Positions 1-10,109 are shown, counted from the stretch's first letter. The stretch: 64,000 bases of DNA from Monoplex corrugatus (GCA_030674185.1 JAPXFY010000013.1:47444464-47508463); one strand, 5' to 3'. A program made the numbers and translations. Notes: a model not told the origin generated them from the letters alone.

Positions 1-363
1 GACAAATACAATCTGCTGAAAGCAAAATGATAATGCATGCAAACAAAATTAAAGAATGTTTCAAACTACTACATAAGGTTGGGATGTAACTGGAAAAATA
101 GGCCACATTACCTAAGATGAAAAATGGCATAAAAAATCACATACAATACTACTTCCAAAGCAAAGTTTACATGAAACAGGAGAAAAAGTGTGGTTTATAA
201 ATTCTTAACTAATACCTGAAAGCATGCAAAAACAAATTCAAATATATCAAACATACAATAAAACTCTGTAGTAAATAATATCAAATAAGGTAACAATAAC
301 AGCAACAAAACCCAAAGGAACAACAACAACAAAGTTATGAAAAAAAACACACAAAAAACTTAC
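1..363. other. AT-rich non-coding sequence
   Basis: No coding potential, repeat or RNA signal is visible beyond short A-rich runs. It lies on the downstream (minus-strand 3') side of the candidate exon at 364-452. Confidence 0.5.
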
Positions 364-452
364 AGGTTTGTTAACAAATTCAGCACATACAAGGCCATAT
401 GATCTGTCAAACAGGTGAAAGCATCCCATGGCCTTTTCATTCATCCGAGTAC
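364..452 (-). CDS. Candidate orphan internal exon, unknown gene
   Basis: On the minus strand an 89-bp segment is bounded by an AG acceptor-like dinucleotide (453-454) and a strong GTAAGT donor (363-358). Only one frame is open across it. It reads TRMNEKAMGCFHLFDRSYGL and continues to VNKP, a mixed-composition peptide unlike the surrounding AT-rich sequence. The upstream pyrimidine tract is weak. I do not recognise the protein. It is on the same strand as CSNK1G but does not resemble the known CK1 gamma tail, so if real it more likely belongs to another gene to the left. The evidence is only the open frame and the donor. Confidence 0.2.
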
Positions 453-1404
453 CTTAGCACACTTTTGATCAAAACTGAGTCACAAAGTTTATTTCTACTT
501 TAATTACTTTCTAAACAAAAAGTAGTAATTTCAGCTTTCTACTCGAATTCTGATTCATTTATTAAAGATTTGCACATCATGACTGCAAGGACTGCAGGAC
601 TGTACTGGGCAAGGCAGCACTGATGGAAAATGCATATCAATGCATGGATGGTTTTAATTAATGGGGTATTTCGGACTACAAGTGTTGGTATTGTTGGTTT
701 TAACAACATAACGAGTAGATTTTGGACTGGAATATATTGTTGGTTTTAACAACATTACGAGTAGATTTTGGACTGGAATATATTATCTGTATTACTATTA
801 GTATTGGTGTGGGTTTTTTTGTTTTTGTTTTGTTTTATACCTTTGTTGCTCCATTTTTGCACCCTCTCATGTGTCATTCAAGATCCCTAACCCAAACTCA
901 TGTCAGCTCTCAAACACACTCTCTAACCCAACCCACTGAATCCCAGCCCCCAACACCAAAACTGGCATGCACACTGCCCATCTTAATTAATGTTTCCATC
1001 ATGCTGGTGGTGTCAGTTTAGTTTCACAAGTCCCTTGCCCTCTCCGTTTCCATTTCAGGACCTTGCTAGCACATTAAGTTTTGTACTGTCTCAGAAGTCT
1101 GCACTATAAATGCTGGCAGATTAGGTTGGTGCGCATATGGAAATGAGTGCAAAGACTCCCAATTCCAAACTCCACTGAAATTGCGGTAAACGTTACTGTA
1201 AATACAGCAGGGCATAAAGGCCCATAAATTCAGACAATTTTTCATACTGCTACAATAAGAATGGGGATGACAGTGATGATCTTGTGGAGTTTCATTTAAA
1301 ACTAAGACTGTGTGACAGAGCTGTACTCTCCATCTATTTTCATAATATACCCACCAGATATTGACACCTACATTGTGGTCAGGAAATTTCACCGACACCT
1401 TTAA
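453..1404. other. Non-coding flank left of the retrotransposon tandem
   Basis: No gene is recognised. It contains a short direct duplication (691-783) and otherwise mixed AT-rich sequence. The last bases form the left flank of the truncated retrotransposon copy that starts at 1405. Confidence 0.5.
691..783 (+). repeat. Two-copy direct repeat, 46-bp period
   Basis: The unit beginning TTGTTGGTTTTAACAACAT occurs at 691 and again at 737, with one visible mismatch (ATAACG versus ATTACG). This is a simple local tandem duplication. Confidence 0.8.
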
Positions 1405-2579
1405 TGAAGCTACCTCTCAAATCCATAGTGGAGGAATACAAAGTTGGAAAAGCAAGACTGTTGAGCATGCTGGAGGAATCGGAAGACAATATCGTGAGAT
1501 CAGTTCATCCAAAGCTGAGAACTGGCAGAAAGTGGAAAGTCCAAGAGGCTGTAAACAATGCCAAGAGAAACCTCAGCATCAAAGAAATAATTGGACACAC
1601 GCAAACCAACAGACAGGGACTGGGAGCAACAAAAATGCAGTGGTGGTCCAAAGCCAAAGGGAAGGAAAAAAGAGACATGATCATACAGGAGTTGAAGGAA
1701 GAAGAAGATGTCAAAAGAGTGCAGAAGGCAGTCCAGCAAGGTCAACAGGGGCAATGGACAACATGGGACAGTGCACTCCAAAGAAGTCTCAGCTGGAACG
1801 ATATGTGGCACATGGCTCCTCTAAGGATAAGCTTCCTCCTCAGATCTGTATATGACCTGCTCCCCTCGAATGCAAACTTAGTGAAATGGGGGAAAGCAGA
1901 CGACCCAGCATGTCCGCTCTGTCAGAAGAAACAAACAGTGGAACATGTCCTAAGCTCTTGCAAAGTAGCGCTAGCCCAAGGAAGGTATACATGGAGGCAC
2001 AACCAAGTTCTGAAAGTGATCACAGATGTGGTTAGCGAAAAAACCATGACCCCAAACGCACCAATTGCTATGACAACGTTCTACAAAGCAGGAGGGAAAC
2101 AGGTCTGGCCCGAAAGTGCTATGACAACCAGCACATTGCCAAAGGGTCTTCTGGATGGAGCAGTCGACTGGGAGTGTACAGCAGACCTCCCAGAGTGGAG
2201 AAATTACCCAGATGTCATCAGCAAGACAGGCATGAGACCAGACATCGCTCTCCACTCTGACTCCTCGAAACAAGTGATTCTGATAGAACTCACTGTGCCA
2301 TACGAAAGCAGAATGGAAGAAGCACATATCTACAAGACCGAAAAATACGCCGGTCTTGCCAGCACCCTGAAGAAAGCAGGTCTGCGGGTCAAAATCTTCG
2401 CCATAGAGGTCGGGGCAAGAGGGTTTGTGGGCACCTCCGCTTATGATCTCATGAAACAACTCGCCATTTCTGGGAAGAAGAGGACTAGAGCCCTTAAAGC
2501 GATGGCAGAGGCAGCAGAAAGGAGCTCAAGCTGGATCTGGGCAAGGAGGAACGAAAAAAGTGAACTTCATAAGGATTAA
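1404..2579 (+). pseudogene. C-terminal fragment of retrotransposon ORF, open, with junction-made ATG
   Basis: The open frame of 391 codons equals the last part of the full ORF at 3088-6336. In the full copy the codon at the 5' junction is CTG (Leu). Here the flanking A at 1404 turns it into ATG, so the fragment has an in-frame start. It would encode the CCHC knuckle (CPLC...HVLSSC) and the RLE domain (RPD...ELTVP) without the reverse transcriptase. There is no sign of a promoter of its own. I treat it as a truncated element gene that has not yet decayed, not as a functional host gene. Confidence 0.85.
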
Positions 2580-2598
2580 ATTCCCTACAGATGATGTG

Positions 2599-2678
2599 TG
2601 CCCCGTTAGCACATTGGTAAAACCGCGTACCGCAGTTCTGAAGCGCAGAATCGCCCAGGTTCGATCCCCGGCGTGGGA
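2599..2678 (+). other. tRNA-like module in retrotransposon 3' tail (copy 1)
   Basis: Starting 19 bp after the ORF stop there is a tRNA-like segment. An A-box-like TAGCACATTGG lies at 2607-2617 and a B-box GGTTCGATCCC at 2658-2668. The ends TGCCCCG and CGTGGGA could pair as an acceptor stem at 5 of 7 positions. A T arm CCAGG-TTCGATC-CCCGG has one mismatch, and an anticodon-arm-like GTTCT/AGAAT stem has a 7-nt loop. The loop lacks the usual U33 and there is no normal D stem, so it is not a working tRNA. It resembles the tRNA-derived head of a SINE, with a possible internal Pol III promoter. Confidence 0.7.
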
Positions 2679-2716
2679 AAATTTTAAAAATAAAAAATAA
2701 GACAACAGCAGAAGGG

Positions 2717-2740
2717 CATCCAGGAGTCATGACCTGGATG
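2717..2740 (+). other. 3'-tail hairpin of the retrotransposon (copy 1)
   Basis: CATCCAGG (2717-2724) and CCTGGATG (2733-2740) form a perfect 8-bp stem with an 8-nt loop. The same hairpin is at 6474-6497 in the full copy. A GGCCC/GGGCC pair flanks the next segment. Structured 3' UTRs are typical recognition sites for the reverse transcriptase of R2-type elements; that role here is inferred. Confidence 0.6.
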
Positions 2741-2852
2741 TGGCCCGGCCCCCCGAGAGTGTAAGGAATTCAGGGCCGAAACACTTGTCTAAAGGGGGTT
2801 ACTTCTCTGAAGACCTTCTGTTGTCTAGCTCTCCCTAGAGTTTCTTTCTACC

Positions 2853-3087
2853 TGCACATGGTCAGTCCATTGACTTCCGGGAATAGTTCGGAGGACATTC
2901 GGGAAAGACCGAAGGACACTGGGAAAGACTAGATCTGCGGGCTTTGTGGGTTGGCTTCCCACCTTGCCTTTGATAACATGCCACGAGTTTTTCAAATGAA
3001 AGATGCTCCCAGGATTCACCGAAAGGGGGAGAGAATGATGAATCCATCGGCACTGACTCCATCACGACTGGAAACGCACAACGGACC
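2853..3087 (+). other. 5' UTR of the full-length retrotransposon
   Basis: This segment precedes the first ATG. The ORF frame stays open upstream of that ATG to position 2977, just after in-frame TGA and TAA (2971-2976). Translation could therefore begin at a non-AUG codon up to 37 codons earlier. An overlapping short ORF starts at ATG 3034 and ends at the TGA spanning 3088-3090, overlapping the main ATG. R2-type elements often have a self-cleaving ribozyme at the 5' end; I could not confirm such a fold here. Confidence 0.6.
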
Positions 3088-6000
3088 ATGATTAATGACC
3101 AGTTGGAATTTCCGTGTGCGTGTGGAAGGAGATTCACCACCAAACGCGGCATGAAGATCCACAGGACAAAAATGGGCTGTTTGAAGACACATACGAACCA
3201 GCAGCAGCGCACTGCGATAGCAGGTGAGACGTTGGATGACCAAGGCCAGGAATTAAACCATAGTGCCAAGGACATCCACGCTGACGGTTCTGATGCGGAT
3301 TTTGCACAAGCTCTTAACGCCAAACGTGGAAAACTCAATTTGCCGCCTGCCGGTGCAAAAGAACAATGGGAGAAATTAGATGAGGAACTTGTCCTTAAGC
3401 TGAATGCGCTAATAGGGAACAGTACGCTGGAACACAAACTTGACACATACGGAGACATCATATACTCTATCTGCAGGGACACTTATGGAGTGAAGCAGCC
3501 AAAGACAAAAACGCCTCCCCAGAAATCCAGAAGACAGCAACAGATGGAGAGCATCCGGAGGGAGAAAAGGAAGCTTAAAAAGCGAATGAAAACTGCCTCA
3601 GAATTCGAGAAGCAAGGGCTCCTGGAACTCTGGAAAGATCTGAAGGCCAAACACAATGCTCTCAGCAAAGTGGAATCAGCAAGGCGAAGAAAGAGCAAAA
3701 AGAAGAAGACTCAAGATCGTTTCTTCAAAGATCCCTTTGACTTTTCAAGAAAGCTGTTTGAACAACCCAAATCAGGGACTCTCACAGTGGGCAAGGAAAC
3801 CCTAGAGCAGCATCTCAGGGAAACATATTCCGATTCTCAGCGCGAGGCACCACTTGAAATCCAGAATCTGGTTTGGCCTGCAGCGCCAGAAGGAAAATTC
3901 AATAACAAACCACCAACACTGGATGAAGTGAAGAACGTAGTAAAGAAAGCCAGAGCCAAGTCAGCACCTGGACCAAACGGAATACCATACCTGCTCTACA
4001 AGAAATGCCCAAAAGTGCTCGAGTGGCTCCACAAGATGATTCGATCAGCATGGAGGAACCAGAAGATCAGCGACCAATGGATGAGAGCTGAAGGAGTGTA
4101 CATTCCGAAGGAGCAGAACTCCAGCAGCATCAATCAGTTCAGGCCAATATCACTTCTGAACGTCGAGGGGAAAATCTTCTTCTCTGTTATGGCAGCAAGA
4201 TTGACAAAATACCTGACTGAAAACAAGTATCTGGATATGTCAGTCCAAAAGGGAGGCATACCAGGAATGCCTGGATGCTTGGAACATGCCACGTTGATTT
4301 GGGATGCCATCCAAAAAGCAAGAACAGAGAAGAGAAACATTGACGTAGTTTGGCTTGATCTGGCGAATGCATATGGATCAGTTCCACACGATATGATCCA
4401 GCTGGCTCTTGAAATGTATCACATCCCAGAAAACATCCGAACAATGCTGAGGAAGTATTTCCAAGGGTTCTCAATGCGGTTCTCTACCAAAGAATACACC
4501 ACGGACTGGATAGACCTAGAGGTGGGCATTGCAATGGGCTGTGCAATCTCTCCCATACTGTTCGTGTTGGCAATGGAAGTCATCTTGAAAGCTGCAATGA
4601 AGAGTTCAGGTCCAGTGAATCTGGGAGATGGATACCAGATGCCTCCTCTGAAAGCTTTCATGGATGACACAACAGTCTTGTCCACGGATGAGGAAGAGAC
4701 ACACCAAATCTTAAAGCAGCTGGATGAGCTGGTGGCCTCTTCAAGAATGAGGTTCAAACCTAAGAAATCCCGAAGTCTCTCACTGCGAAAAGGAAAAGTG
4801 GCAGATTCAGTCAAATTCATGGTAGCCAACCAAGCCATCCCCACTGTCACAGAAGAGCCAGTAAAAAGTCTCGGAAGATGGTATGATGACTCCCTGAAAG
4901 ACACAAAAAGGGGATGTGAAACCAAGCAAACAGCAGAAGAAGGCCTGAAGAAAATAGATAACTGCGGACTGCCAGGCAAATACAAAGTCTGGTGTCTACA
5001 GTTCATGCTGATACCAAAGCTGCTGTGGCCACTGCTAATCTATGACATTTGCACCAGCACAGTCGAAGCAATGGAAGCCAAAATCAACAAATACACAAGA
5101 AAATGGCTCGGTGTCCCACCTGGTCTCACTGATGTTGCATTCTACTGTCGTCAAGCAATGCTGAAGCTACCTCTCAAATCCATAGTGGAGGAATACAAAG
5201 TTGGAAAAGCAAGACTGTTGAGCATGCTGGAGGAATCGGAAGACAATATCGTGAGATCAGTTCATCCAAAGCTGAGAACTGGCAGAAAGTGGAAAGTCCA
5301 AGAGGCTGTAAACAATGCCAAGAGAAACCTCAGCATCAAAGAAATAATTGGACACACGCAAACCAACAGACAGGGACTGGGAGCAACAAAAATGCAGTGG
5401 TGGTCCAAAGCCAAAGGGAAGGAAAAAAGAGACATGATCATACAGGAGTTGAAGGAAGAAGAAGATGTCAAAAGAGTGCAGAAGGCAGTCCAGCAAGGTC
5501 AACAGGGGCAATGGACAACATGGGACAGTGCACTCCAAAGAAGTCTCAGCTGGAACGATATGTGGCACATGGCTCCTCTAAGGATAAGCTTCCTCCTCAG
5601 ATCTGTATATGACCTGCTCCCCTCGAATGCAAACTTAGTGAAATGGGGGAAAGCAGACGACCCAGCATGTCCGCTCTGTCAGAAGAAACAAACAGTGGAA
5701 CATGTCCTAAGCTCTTGCAAAGTAGCGCTAGCCCAAGGAAGGTATACATGGAGGCACAACCAAGTTCTGAAAGTGATCACAGATGTGGTTAGCGAAAAAA
5801 CCATGACCCCAAACGCACCAATTGCTATGACAACGTTCTACAAAGCAGGAGGGAAACAGGTCTGGCCCGAAAGTGCTATGACAACCAGCACATTGCCAAA
5901 GGGTCTTCTGGATGGAGCAGTCGACTGGGAGTGTACAGCAGACCTCCCAGAGTGGAGAAATTACCCAGATGTCATCAGCAAGACAGGCATGAGACCAGAC

Positions 6001-6336
6001 ATCGCTCTCCACTCTGACTCCTCGAAACAAGTGATTCTGATAGAACTCACTGTGCCATACGAAAGCAGAATGGAAGAAGCACATATCTACAAGACCGAAA
6101 AATACGCCGGTCTTGCCAGCACCCTGAAGAAAGCAGGTCTGCGGGTCAAAATCTTCGCCATAGAGGTCGGGGCAAGAGGGTTTGTGGGCACCTCCGCTTA
6201 TGATCTCATGAAACAACTCGCCATTTCTGGGAAGAAGAGGACTAGAGCCCTTAAAGCGATGGCAGAGGCAGCAGAAAGGAGCTCAAGCTGGATCTGGGCA
6301 AGGAGGAACGAAAAAAGTGAACTTCATAAGGATTAA
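3088..6336 (+). CDS. Retrotransposon polyprotein: zinc finger, reverse transcriptase, RLE endonuclease
   Basis: The protein is 1082 residues and intact. Residues 8-31 form a CCHC finger (C10, C12, H25, C31), the usual DNA-binding N-terminus of this group. A basic Lys/Arg-rich linker follows. The reverse transcriptase starts near SAPGPNGIPY (292-301). Catalytic Asp424 lies in LDLANAYGS, and the active-site pair Asp526-Asp527 lies in FMDD (524-527), with GIAMGCAISPILF before it. The knuckle C861-x2-C864-x7-H872-x4-C877 precedes the restriction-like endonuclease with RPD (969-971) and ELTVP (986-990). In the family this protein binds its RNA, nicks the target and primes cDNA synthesis on it. All catalytic residues I can check are present, so the copy may be active. 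The start at 3088 is the first ATG; an upstream non-AUG start is possible. Confidence 0.93.
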   Translation: MINDQLEFPCACGRRFTTKRGMKIHRTKMGCLKTHTNQQQRTAIAGETLDDQGQELNHSAKDIHADGSDADFAQALNAKRGKLNLPPAGAKEQWEKLDEELVLKLNALIGNSTLEHKLDTYGDIIYSICRDTYGVKQPKTKTPPQKSRRQQQMESIRREKRKLKKRMKTASEFEKQGLLELWKDLKAKHNALSKVESARRRKSKKKKTQDRFFKDPFDFSRKLFEQPKSGTLTVGKETLEQHLRETYSDSQREAPLEIQNLVWPAAPEGKFNNKPPTLDEVKNVVKKARAKSAPGPNGIPYLLYKKCPKVLEWLHKMIRSAWRNQKISDQWMRAEGVYIPKEQNSSSINQFRPISLLNVEGKIFFSVMAARLTKYLTENKYLDMSVQKGGIPGMPGCLEHATLIWDAIQKARTEKRNIDVVWLDLANAYGSVPHDMIQLALEMYHIPENIRTMLRKYFQGFSMRFSTKEYTTDWIDLEVGIAMGCAISPILFVLAMEVILKAAMKSSGPVNLGDGYQMPPLKAFMDDTTVLSTDEEETHQILKQLDELVASSRMRFKPKKSRSLSLRKGKVADSVKFMVANQAIPTVTEEPVKSLGRWYDDSLKDTKRGCETKQTAEEGLKKIDNCGLPGKYKVWCLQFMLIPKLLWPLLIYDICTSTVEAMEAKINKYTRKWLGVPPGLTDVAFYCRQAMLKLPLKSIVEEYKVGKARLLSMLEESEDNIVRSVHPKLRTGRKWKVQEAVNNAKRNLSIKEIIGHTQTNRQGLGATKMQWWSKAKGKEKRDMIIQELKEEEDVKRVQKAVQQGQQGQWTTWDSALQRSLSWNDMWHMAPLRISFLLRSVYDLLPSNANLVKWGKADDPACPLCQKKQTVEHVLSSCKVALAQGRYTWRHNQVLKVITDVVSEKTMTPNAPIAMTTFYKAGGKQVWPESAMTTSTLPKGLLDGAVDWECTADLPEWRNYPDVISKTGMRPDIALHSDSSKQVILIELTVPYESRMEEAHIYKTEKYAGLASTLKKAGLRVKIFAIEVGARGFVGTSAYDLMKQLAISGKKRTRALKAMAEAAERSSSWIWARRNEKSELHKD

Positions 6337-6355
6337 ATTCCCTACAGATGATGTG

Positions 6356-6435
6356 TGCCCCGTTAGCACATTGGTAAAACCGCGTACCGCAGTTCTGAAG
6401 CGCAGAATCGCCCAGGTTCGATCCCCGGCGTGGGA
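6356..6435 (+). other. tRNA-like module in retrotransposon 3' tail (copy 2)
   Basis: This is identical to the module at 2599-2678. The B-box GGTTCGATCCC is at 6415-6425 and the A-box-like TAGCACATTGG at 6364-6374. It follows the ORF stop by 19 bp and is followed by an A-rich spacer (AAAATTTTAAAAATAAAAAA) and the hairpin tail. Presence in both copies shows that it is part of the element, not a chance insertion into one copy. Confidence 0.7.
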
Positions 6436-6609
6436 AAATTTTAAAAATAAAAAATAAGACAACAGCAGAAGGGCATCCAGGAGTCATGACCTGGATGTGG
6501 CCCGGCCCCCCGAGAGTGTAAGGAATTCAGGGCCGAAACACTTGTCTAAAGGGGGTTACTTCTCTGAAGACCTTCTGTTGTCTAGCTCTCCCTAGAGTTT
6601 CTTTCTACC

Positions 6610-9417
6610 ATATTCAAGAAATGAATGAGATTCAGAACTGTGGTCCTAGTCTTCCTAACAAGCCTACAGCATGATAAACTCTGGGTAGAGCCAGTGGGAG
6701 CTGAAAAATTCATGCTATTGTTTTGGACTGACAGGGGTTCATATCTTAGTAATTATCTACCATCTCTCTATATGTCGTCCATTTTGTTAACCATTTTGAC
6801 ATGTTGGCTGGTTCCGTTATTGTCTCTATTCATTTCAAGAGCTCTCCGGAGTTAATCCCATAACCTGGCTAGTATGCAAGGTGAATGCACAGTCTATGTC
6901 ATTTGCTATGATAAATTTCAATCTACTGAATATGACACTTGTGTCACAGCACATATGGAATCATCTGCTCATTCATCAAGGCATTTTTTTAAGGAGAAAA
7001 TAAAAGTGCAACTTGCTAACAGCGTGTATCAAAGATTTAGAAACAGTCATCAATGGGCATTTCTCATTCTTTTGTACTTTATTCCTTCTATCTAAATATT
7101 CCTTCTATCTCAGGTGTGTGTGCAAGTTGCAAGTAACAAATTTTATGTAAAATGTACACATTTACAACAACACAATTATGTACTTACATTCAAGTAAAAG
7201 ATCAATAAGTTTTAAAAAAATGTAAAACATGATGGTTCTATAAATGTTTCAAAACCAATCCACATAACAGAAAAAAACAACAACCGATTTTAAAATACAA
7301 CGCACAGCTGTTCCAAACGTTTTGTGAAATTTGAGTCAATAATAGAATGTATACAAAAAGTTACAACACGACACTTACTATATGCTGTGGGCACTCCAAT
7401 AGAAAGCAAATATAATAATATGAAATCAGTGATCACAGTACTTTTATCGACAGACCAATTCTGAAAAAAAGTGATTTTCACATATAAATTCCCATTCAGC
7501 AGGTACACTTACCATATCCAACGTTGTACAAACTAAACAGGAATTTACATGAAAAACTTCCTTCATCACAGCATTTTGACCTACGGACCAATTCTTAAAA
7601 TGTCTTTTTTTATTCAATTAAGAACAGACCAATTCATAAAATGTTTTTTTATCAGTTAAAGAACAATTCTTAATGACATTTTTTGAATCAACAAGACCAA
7701 TTCTTATACAAACAATAACACCCCTTCCCCATCCCAGTTTTTAATAAAAATGCAACATTTCAACTGCAATATATTAATGCAACAAAGCGATATCTTTACA
7801 TAATGAAGAAATTATATTTCCCATTAAATGTTCACATCCTAATGTTAACTTCATCTTCATATGTTCCTGGATCATGATGTGGGTTGGTGGGGCACAACAA
7901 ATGAATTCTTGATAATTTTTTCCATCTCCGTGTTTTTTGCAACCCCTATCAACTTCCAAAATTCTACACATTATCAAAGAAATGAAAGAAGTGGATGATA
8001 GATGATTTCCTAACAAATTTCTCCACCTATCTGTGTTCTTCATAAAAAGCTCTATCCATTTTCCAAACTGTACACAAATAACCAATAAATGAAATAAACA
8101 AAACTCCCAGAACAGGACTCCTTGCATCTCCTGTCCTTTCCCCTGCCAACGTAAGAGGAAGGCATCCAAAGCTTCTAGCAACTACTGTATTCACAGGCAG
8201 AAGAACTTAAATACTGTGATATTATAAGTGCTGATCTTTCAGAAAGCATTAGCTACACAAAGCTGGAAATCCATATACACACCGTAGCAGAATAGCAATA
8301 ATACAACATGTATCCTGTATTATCTAAATTAATCTATAATCATAAATCAACACGAAGCCTCATAACTGGTTTTATTTTATTTCATTTCCTGTGCCATGCT
8401 GCTACTGCTCACCTCCTTTTTTAATAGACAGATAAGCCCTCAATAGTTGTTAGGAATGACTGGTATAGAGGCAGAGCTTCCCTCCTTCTAATCTGCCTGC
8501 ACAAGTGCGCATAGGGCAAATCACGCCTGAGGAACTCTGTATGTGCATGCTGAATCCATCCACCAAGTTGTGAATGAGTAATTAGTTGACTTCAGGATTT
8601 GGAAGGGTGGGAGTGGGGGTTAAAGCAGCAAGGGACACAAGTGGAACCAATCCTAAGAGAACCTGATGCAAGAATACATAGTATCTACTACCTCACCCTC
8701 CGAACAATCTAGTTTACAGTTATGAGACTTCCTGGACTCTCTTTTCTTATGTCTTACATCCTGGACTTTTTTCCTTGTCTTACAGGACCTTGATTTTTTT
8801 TTTACATCTTACCAGCCAACAACATCAAGGTTTTTAGGGCACTGTTAGGAAACAATCTGTGCACTGAATAACATTTTGGTCTGTGCACAATCTTTACAAT
8901 CCCACCACCTTACAGCTATTCTGTATTATGCATACAGATTTCCAGCTTGAAACAAGCACGCAACTCCGCTAAGAAGATGACAAACATCAACATGAAATGA
9001 AAACATAACATGGGAAAGGGTGAAGGCAAAGAGACAGAAGATGATATTCAGACAGAAGAAAACAGTGATGGACAGATTAAGTAAAAGCAAGGTGATGATG
9101 TGCAGAGAACACTGATGGGAGAATGATGAAGGTTAAGCTGGAAAATGAGGATGTGGGGAGGACACAGAAAGGAATTAAAAATGCTTGAAGAGGGGGAAAA
9201 GTGATGCAACAATTCGCCACTTCCCATTTCGCTACATGCCATTAATTCCACATTTATCAGTCGAGTAAGCACGTCTGGATTTTAGTGTCAGTTTGTCATA
9301 TCCGTCAGTTATCATTTTCAAGGACTTTGTAGACTTCATAACTTTCCCAAGATCTTGCCTGTGTGTACAGTTTATGCATGAATGCATTTGTGCATGGTGT
9401 GTGAGTGTGTACGCGCA

Positions 9418-9420
<3 letters not shown>
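6610..9420. other. Non-coding, AT-rich
   Basis: No gene, RNA or recognisable mobile element is visible on either strand. Open frames here are short and of low-complexity or biased composition. It may be part of a 3' intron or 3' flank of CSNK1G, since the C-terminal exons of that gene have not been found. Confidence 0.5.
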
Positions 9421-9472
<52 letters not shown>

Positions 9473-9500
9473 CGTTTGTGTATGTATGTGTGTGTGTGTG

Positions 9501-9560
<60 letters not shown>

Positions 9561-9635
9561 TGTGTGTGTGTACATGAGTGTGTGTGTGTGTGTGTACATG
9601 TGAGTGTGTGTGTGTGCATGCGTGCATGCATGTAA
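9421..9635. repeat. Compound microsatellite (AG)n then (GT)n
   Basis: About 50 bp of (GA)n is followed by interrupted (GT)n with TATG and TACATG interruptions. Long open frames of alternating Cys-Val, His-Thr or Ser-Leu across it are artefacts of the repeat. Confidence 0.95.
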
Positions 9636-10085
9636 TCACGCATCTTTAAAGTTTCAACTTTGAAAATAAATGTCATGTAACCTTTCAACACATACTCTTT
9701 GATGAATGTATACGTAGCAAATTGGGACATTAGTAACGGTGCATTTTCATCATTATGGTAAAATGGGAAATAGCATATCTGGAAATGGCAAAATGGGAAG
9801 CGAAGAATGCGAATGTCAGCAGGACGTAAGCAGGGGTGCGGGAGGCTGGGGACGGGTGAAGGAGGCAATCCCTACCTGTACAGAACCCCCATGTCTATCT
9901 GTGGCTAGGTTAGCCCCAAGATAGGGATTGTGACGTGGCTGCTCGCCCCACGCGTGACCCCTTTGTACCCCCGTCTGAAAGGCAAAGTGGTCTGGTTATG
10001 GACAGGAGGGGACCACACGCGCACACACACACAGAGCAATACAAGTGGTTGGGGGGAGGAGAAAGAGACAGATAATTGCACACCC

Positions 10086-10109
10086 ACACACATATACACA
10101 CACACTACT

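Larger units (their letters stand above)
1405..2852 (+). mobile_element. 5'-truncated copy of RLE-type non-LTR retrotransposon
   Basis: This 1448-bp stretch matches 5162-6609 at a constant offset of 3757 bp, with no net indel and no mismatch seen by eye on the lines compared. It carries the 3' third of the ORF (CCHC knuckle and endonuclease), the stop codon and the whole 3' tail with the tRNA-like module. It lacks the 5' UTR, zinc finger and reverse transcriptase, the usual outcome of incomplete target-primed reverse transcription. Its 3' end (TTTCTTTCTACC) is joined directly to the 5' end of the next copy. Near-identity means a very recent insertion, a recent tandem duplication, or an assembly artefact. 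Confidence 0.93.
2853..6609 (+). mobile_element. Apparently full-length RLE-type (R2-superfamily-like) non-LTR retrotransposon
   Basis: The element is 3757 bp: 5' UTR (2853-3087), one long ORF (3088-6336), and a 3' tail (6337-6609) with a tRNA-like module and a hairpin. Its right end is set by where identity with the upstream copy stops. Its left end is taken as the base after the upstream copy's 3' end. The single ORF has an N-terminal zinc finger, a central RT, and a C-terminal CCHC knuckle plus PD-(D/E)XK-type endonuclease, which is the plan of the R2/NeSL/Hero group. The FMDD active site and the sequence after it suggest a Hero-like clade, but the clade is uncertain. No poly-A or clear target-site duplication is seen. 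Confidence 0.88.

Noticed and set aside
1500..2459. Several 70-160-codon minus-strand open frames in both retrotransposon copies
   Set aside because: They are complementary-frame shadows of the element's ORF and have no domain signal of their own.
2599..2678. A functional tRNA gene
   Set aside because: The anticodon loop lacks U33, the D stem does not pair and the acceptor stem has mismatches. It is an element-borne tRNA-like module, repeated exactly in the second copy.
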